Shown piece after piece: positions 6,012-8,836 of a DNA stretch of 8,836 bases. This stretch comes from UKL13-2 sp044346745. GTDB lineage: Bacteria > Pseudomonadota > Gammaproteobacteria > Burkholderiales > Usitatibacteraceae. The notes under the pieces were generated by a model that was given only the letters and a program-made list of their open reading frames with translations, was not told the DNA's origin and did not search any database. The stretch covers positions 1-8,836 of the forward strand of contig JBIIYQ010000115.1 in NCBI GenBank assembly GCA_044346745.1, written 5' to 3'. Position 1 is the first letter of the stretch; the number at the start of each line of letters is the position of its first letter. The position numbers and the translations under genes were made by a program.

Positions 6012-6305
6012 TGCAGACCTAGCGGGGCGGAGACGAAGATGATGGCGGGTAGCGAGACACCGTTTGGCAGGTAAACAACAAGAACGTGTGCATAGTCCGA
6101 TGTCGCGGATGCGAGGGGGCGCAGAAATGGCGATGAATGACTGACCGGCAGCATGGACGACTTGGTCGTGTACGCATGCGCAACCCGGGCAATAGCTGTC
6201 GTGCCGATTCGTGGCACGGCCCTTGGCCTTGGCCTCAATTTTTCGCAAGTCGCCCCCCGCCACCAGCGTTCGAACGCGCCACCCTGAAATGTTCAGACTA
6301 GGACG

Positions 6306-7316
6306 TCAATCCAGCGTTACGCCCGTCTCATTGATGAGCTTTGTCCAGACGGGAACGTCAGCTTGCCAAGCACGAAAAAATGCATCTTTGGCGAGAATCC
6401 TCGGCTCGAAACCGAAAGCAAGTAGGCGTTGCTGCACCTCGTTGGATTCAACAAACTCGCGAACGATAGCCACCCAGCGGTCGACGATTGGCTCGGGCGT
6501 ACCAACCGGCGCGACTAAGCCCATCCAACCCAATAGTGCAAAGGCTTGGGCCGTTGCTCCCTGTTCAATCAGCGACGGTACTTGCGGCAATGCTGGACTC
6601 GGTTTGTCGCCAATCACGCCGATCGCCCTGAGCGCGCCGCTGCGAATATGCGGCACCATTGCGCCGATGCTGCCGGCGGCAATCTGGATTTCGCCGGCCA
6701 CAAGATCTTGAATGGTCGGCCCTTCTCCCTTGTACGGGATATGCTGAAGTGCCAGACCGTAGTTCTTATTTAGCGCTTCGCACAGCAAGTGCCCGTGCGA
6801 GCCGGCACCCCACGAGCCGAAATTTATCGGCTTAGTGGACAGTGTGGACGGTGGCCGCGCAAACGCAATTAACTCCTTGAGTCTGGTGGCAGGAATTGAT
6901 TGGTTGACAGCGATGACCAATTTGCTCGCACACAGCATCGAGATGAAGGCAAAGTCCCGTCTCGGGTTGTAGGGTAGCTTTCGGTAAAGGGCGGTATTGG
7001 CAACCAAGGCCTCTGAAAACGTGAGGAACAGGGTGTGCCCGTCTGCGGACGATTTGGCAACATAGTCTGCCGCGATGGCCGCACCTGCTCCAGGTCGGTT
7101 ATCGACAATCACTGACCAGCCAAGCGCCGTGCTTGCTTTTTGGGCAAGTAAGCGCGCGAAGGTGTCAGCCGCGCCACCGACCGCAAACCCGACCACGATT
7201 CGAACCGGGCGCGAGGGATAAGCGCTCCGCGCCCACAGAAAGGACGGCGAGCAGAGCGGCGCGAGGCTGATTGCACCAGCGCGTTGCAGCCAGCGGCGTC
7301 GTTTAGACTCAGGCAT
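6306..7316 (-). CDS. Bug/TctC-family periplasmic solute-binding protein with Tat-like signal
   Basis: This 336-residue extracytoplasmic binding protein belongs to the tripartite-tricarboxylate-transporter (Bug) family, whose members bind small, often carboxylated ligands in the periplasm. Family marks are YPSRPVRIVVGF at 33-44, GGAADTFAR at 47-55, VDNRPGAG at 71-78, SADGHTL at 90-96, LQHIPYKGEGP at 190-200 and LPQVPSL at 243-249. The N-terminus is MPESKRRRWLQRAGA: twin arginines followed by W-L and a moderately hydrophobic stretch, so export by Tat is plausible, with cleavage near residues 29-32. The frame is open up to 7496, but the extra 60 residues resemble no Bug protein. The ATG at 7316 gives the expected length and is preceded by AGGGTG. 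No tctA or tctB gene is nearby, so it is an orphan binding protein. It is a diverged relative of the Bug gene upstream, and the ligand is unknown. Confidence 0.88.
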   Translation of the reverse strand: MPESKRRRWLQRAGAISLAPLCSPSFLWARSAYPSRPVRIVVGFAVGGAADTFARLLAQKASTALGWSVIVDNRPGAGAAIAADYVAKSSADGHTLFLTFSEALVANTALYRKLPYNPRRDFAFISMLCASKLVIAVNQSIPATRLKELIAFARPPSTLSTKPINFGSWGAGSHGHLLCEALNKNYGLALQHIPYKGEGPTIQDLVAGEIQIAAGSIGAMVPHIRSGALRAIGVIGDKPSPALPQVPSLIEQGATAQAFALLGWMGLVAPVGTPEPIVDRWVAIVREFVESNEVQQRLLAFGFEPRILAKDAFFRAWQADVPVWTKLINETGVTLD

Positions 7317-7382
7317 ATGAGTCACCCTATGCGTGGAGGGGCAAATACGCTGCCGAGCGCACGCGATAACATAAATAGCCCG

Positions 7383-7404
7383 AGTTGATCTTGCTTTATC
7401 AACT
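7383..7404. promoter_or_regulatory. Operator-like dyad upstream of the Tat-type Bug gene
   Basis: AGTTGAT and ATCAACT form a perfect seven-base inverted repeat with an eight-base centre, 67-88 bases upstream of the start codon at 7316. On the minus strand it overlaps TTGATA (7397-7402), a five-of-six match to a -35 hexamer. A poor -10 (GCTATT or TATTTA) lies at 17 or 19 bases. The arrangement would suit a dimeric regulator controlling this gene on its own, but no regulator gene is visible in the window. Confidence 0.4.
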
Positions 7405-7475
7405 TGTTGGGCACCCCCGCCACACGCATCTTCCCGCCATACCTTCCCAGCCAAGTCTGACCACTTCCCATGAGA

Positions 7476-7503
7476 CCACTCGGTGCCTTGCAGCACCGAG
7501 TGG
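7476..7503 (-). terminator. Strong hairpin after the Sec-type Bug gene (no T-run)
   Basis: CCACTCGGTGC and GCACCGAGTGG form a perfect 11-base-pair stem around a six-base loop, starting 24 bases after the stop codon at 7528. No T-run follows on the minus strand, so it is not a standard intrinsic terminator. It may be a 3'-end stabilising or processing hairpin, or may dampen read-through into the next Bug gene. Confidence 0.55.
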
Positions 7504-7527
7504 GCGTGAGCCGTTCAGTGTGTGAGT

Positions 7528-8514
7528 CTATTCGAGCTTGATATTTCGCTTGGCGGCCAGCGCCTTCATCTTGTCAAATTCGGCTTTAATTTGTGCAGCG
7601 AATTGCGCTTGCGTGTTGCCGATGGGGTCTGCGCCCTGCGCAGCCAGCTTTTCACGCACGGCAGGGTTATTCAGCGCCTTGATCGCAGCAGCCGCGATCT
7701 TGTCGACGATTTCCTTCGGTGTATTGGCAGGCACCACCAGGCCGTACCAGGCGGGGTCATTCACGTCGTTCAGGCCCAGCTCGGCGAAAGTCGGAGTGTT
7801 TGGGTACGCAGAAAGGCGCTTGAGGGACGCGACCGCGAGCAAACGCATGCCGGAAGTCGGCTCGGCGATGTTGGCGTCGATTTGGCCCTTTGAAGATGGC
7901 AGGTTGTCAAACAACACCGGAACTTGTCCCCCGACCACGTCGATTACCGCTGGACCCGCTCCCTTGTACGGGATATGAACCATATCGGTCCCCGTCGCTG
8001 CTTGGAAGAGTTCGCCCATCATGTGGCCGATACCGCCGGTGCCCGACGAGGCAAAGCTAAATTTGCCCGGTTCTTTCTTCAACAACGCCAGAAACTCCTT
8101 GAAGTCCTTCGCTGCAACCTTCGGGTTCACTGTCAGCACGTTCGGCGTGGAAGCCAAGTTGCTGATGGGGATCAGGTCGGTAAAGTTGTTGTACGGAATT
8201 TTTGGATTGGTCGCAGGATTCACAGCCATTGTTGAGACTGTAGCCATGCCGATGGTGTAGCCGTCTGGTGCGGATTTCACCACCTCGTTGGTTCCGACCG
8301 AACCACCCCCGCCGGCGCGATTTTCGACGATCACAGACTGCCCCAGCTCTTTGCCAAGCTGGTCTGCGACGAGACGTGCCACGATGTCCGTTGTGCCTGC
8401 CGGGGCGAATGGCACGATCAATTTGATCGGCTTGTTTGGATAGGTCTGTGCAAATGCAGAGCCAGCGGTGACGGCCAAAACGGCCGCGACTGTAGAAATA
8501 GTTTTGCGAAACAT
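7528..8514 (-). CDS. Bug/TctC-family periplasmic solute-binding protein with Sec signal
   Basis: This 328-residue protein begins with a Sec signal peptide (MFRKTISTVAAVLAVTAG, cleavage after SAFA at residue 22). The mature part starts QTYPNKPIKLIVPFAPAG and has the Bug-family landmarks: TTDIVARLVADQL at 41-53, VENRAGGGGSVG at 63-74, APDGYT at 82-87, HIPYKGAGPAV at 180-190, and YPNTPTFAELG at 237-247. The length is typical. The loop at about 207-222 (SSKGQIDANIAEPTSG) is a few residues longer than the usual LPHIKAGKLR-type segment before RLLAVAS, perhaps a local ligand-site variation. The ATG at 8514 has a good site (GAGGGG, five-base spacer). Like its neighbour it lacks TctAB subunits in the window and would share a transporter encoded elsewhere or act as a sensor. 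It lies 137 bases downstream of the quinone oxidoreductase gene on the same strand and could be partly co-transcribed. The ligand cannot be predicted. Confidence 0.93.
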   Translation of the reverse strand: MFRKTISTVAAVLAVTAGSAFAQTYPNKPIKLIVPFAPAGTTDIVARLVADQLGKELGQSVIVENRAGGGGSVGTNEVVKSAPDGYTIGMATVSTMAVNPATNPKIPYNNFTDLIPISNLASTPNVLTVNPKVAAKDFKEFLALLKKEPGKFSFASSGTGGIGHMMGELFQAATGTDMVHIPYKGAGPAVIDVVGGQVPVLFDNLPSSKGQIDANIAEPTSGMRLLAVASLKRLSAYPNTPTFAELGLNDVNDPAWYGLVVPANTPKEIVDKIAAAAIKALNNPAVREKLAAQGADPIGNTQAQFAAQIKAEFDKMKALAAKRNIKLE

Positions 8515-8651
8515 AGACGCCCCTCGATGTGTTTTTTGTGTGATGTGTGTGCTACTTATGTGCTGCCAGTCGCCAGCAAGGACTAAAGCCGGAGACGATG
8601 CGTTCCGACGCGAGATCTGGCGATTAGTTCATTCCGTCACCATTTCGGGAG

Positions 8652-8836
8652 TTATGGTATCAGGACTGTGGAACCGGTGGTTTTTCGGGCCTCGAGGTCG
8701 CGGTGTGCTTGCGCAGTGTCGCGGAGCGCATAGGTCTGGTTGACCTCAATTTTGACCACACCGCTCGCAACGATGGCAAACAACTCGTCCGTCGTAGCCA
8801 CTAGATCCGCCCGGGTCGCAGTGTAGGTGTCGAGTG
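8652..8836 (-). CDS. Quinone oxidoreductase (zinc-binding dehydrogenase family), C-terminal fragment
   Basis: Only the last 61 codons are in the window; the gene enters from the right edge and ends with TAA at 8652-8654. The translation runs LDTYTATRADLVATTDELF, then SGVVKIEVNQTYALRD, then AHRDLEARKTTGSTVLIP. This is the standard C-terminal part of QOR-type NADPH:quinone oxidoreductases of the medium-chain dehydrogenase/reductase superfamily, including the conserved LExRKTTGSTVLxP ending. Such soluble enzymes use NADPH to reduce quinones. The N-terminal catalytic domain and most of the Rossmann fold are outside the window, so intactness cannot be judged. No terminator-like hairpin with a T-run lies between it and the Bug gene downstream. 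Confidence 0.88.
   Translation of the reverse strand, partial: LDTYTATRADLVATTDELFAIVASGVVKIEVNQTYALRDTAQAHRDLEARKTTGSTVLIP

Larger units (their letters stand above)
5869..6305. other. Convergent intergenic region without an intact gene
   Basis: These 437 bases separate the plus-strand S10 gene from the minus-strand Bug gene. Open frames of 85 and 162 codons exist on the minus strand, but their translations are rich in Arg, Pro and Ser, match no family I know, and one overlaps the S10 gene heavily. The left part holds a probable gene remnant and a hairpin, listed separately. Nothing is recognised in 6012-6305. Confidence 0.5.

Noticed and set aside
5869..6042. A 57-codon plus-strand frame starting with ATG directly after the S10 stop codon
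   Set aside because: It is antisense to the more protein-like remnant on the minus strand, has an Arg-rich nonsense ending, and has no ribosome binding site of its own.
5981..6238. An 85-codon minus-strand open frame in the convergent gap
   Set aside because: No recognisable domain, no convincing start signal, and a composition typical of shadow frames in GC-rich DNA.
5775..6263. A 162-codon minus-strand open frame overlapping the S10 3' end
   Set aside because: About 94 bases run antisense through the confident S10 gene, and the translation is Arg/Ser/Cys-rich with no family signature.
7317..7496. A 60-residue N-terminal extension of the Tat-type Bug protein
   Set aside because: The extension resembles no Bug protein, covers the hairpin and dyad region, and would bury the signal peptide. 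The ATG at 7316 fits the family length.
8515..8651. A promoter for the Sec-type Bug gene
   Set aside because: TTGCTG with CATAAG or TAAGTA is visible on the minus strand, but the spacers (13 or 15 bases) are too short to call.

Overview
The window looks like a piece of a betaproteobacterial (Burkholderiales-type) chromosome. The reasons are two adjacent Bug/TctC-family periplasmic solute-binding proteins with no transporter membrane subunits beside them, a type B L31 ribosomal protein, a quinone oxidoreductase tail of the usual Burkholderiales type, moderately high GC, and GC-rich palindromic intergenic repeats. The genus cannot be told from the sequence alone.

Layout. (1) 1-133: the 5' end of an IS3-family transposase orfA, leaving the window to the left, with a probable IS terminus near 133. 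(2) 134-585: no gene. The left part is featureless apart from small dyads. 374-535 is a long imperfect inverted repeat made of two head-to-head copies of a unit of about 70 bp (MITE- or REP-doublet-like), followed by a third hairpin that probably ends transcription of the next gene. (3) 586-4224, minus strand: an ArnT/PMT-like membrane glycosyltransferase, an M48 zinc-metalloprotease lipoprotein, and the type B ribosomal protein L31 gene rpmE2. Transcription runs rpmE2 -> strong terminator -> M48 protease -> glycosyltransferase. The last two genes form a tight pair in the same reading frame, separated by one TAG and six bases. (4) 4354-5868, plus strand: an S10 serine carboxypeptidase-like protein divergent from rpmE2, possibly read from a leaderless mRNA. 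(5) 5869-6305: a convergent gap without an intact gene, holding a probable gene remnant and a weak terminator-like hairpin. (6) 6306-8514, minus strand: two Bug-family binding proteins, one with a Tat-like and one with a Sec-type signal peptide, separated by 211 bp that contain a perfect 11-bp-stem hairpin and an operator-like dyad. (7) 8652-8836, minus strand: the C-terminal end of a zinc-binding-dehydrogenase-family quinone oxidoreductase, cut by the window edge.

How the genes relate. The M48 lipoprotein and the glycosyltransferase are both predicted cell-envelope proteins and are probably co-transcribed. The Bug proteins would capture small organic (often carboxylate) ligands in the periplasm and must use TctAB-type membrane subunits encoded elsewhere, or act as sensors. 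rpmE2 is housekeeping. I see no CRISPR array, defence island, tRNA, rRNA or secondary-metabolite cluster. The most unusual non-coding structure is the 374-535 inverted repeat. The most unusual gene architectures are the in-frame TAG junction at 2319-2328 and the compact rpmE2/S10 divergent control region at 4225-4353.
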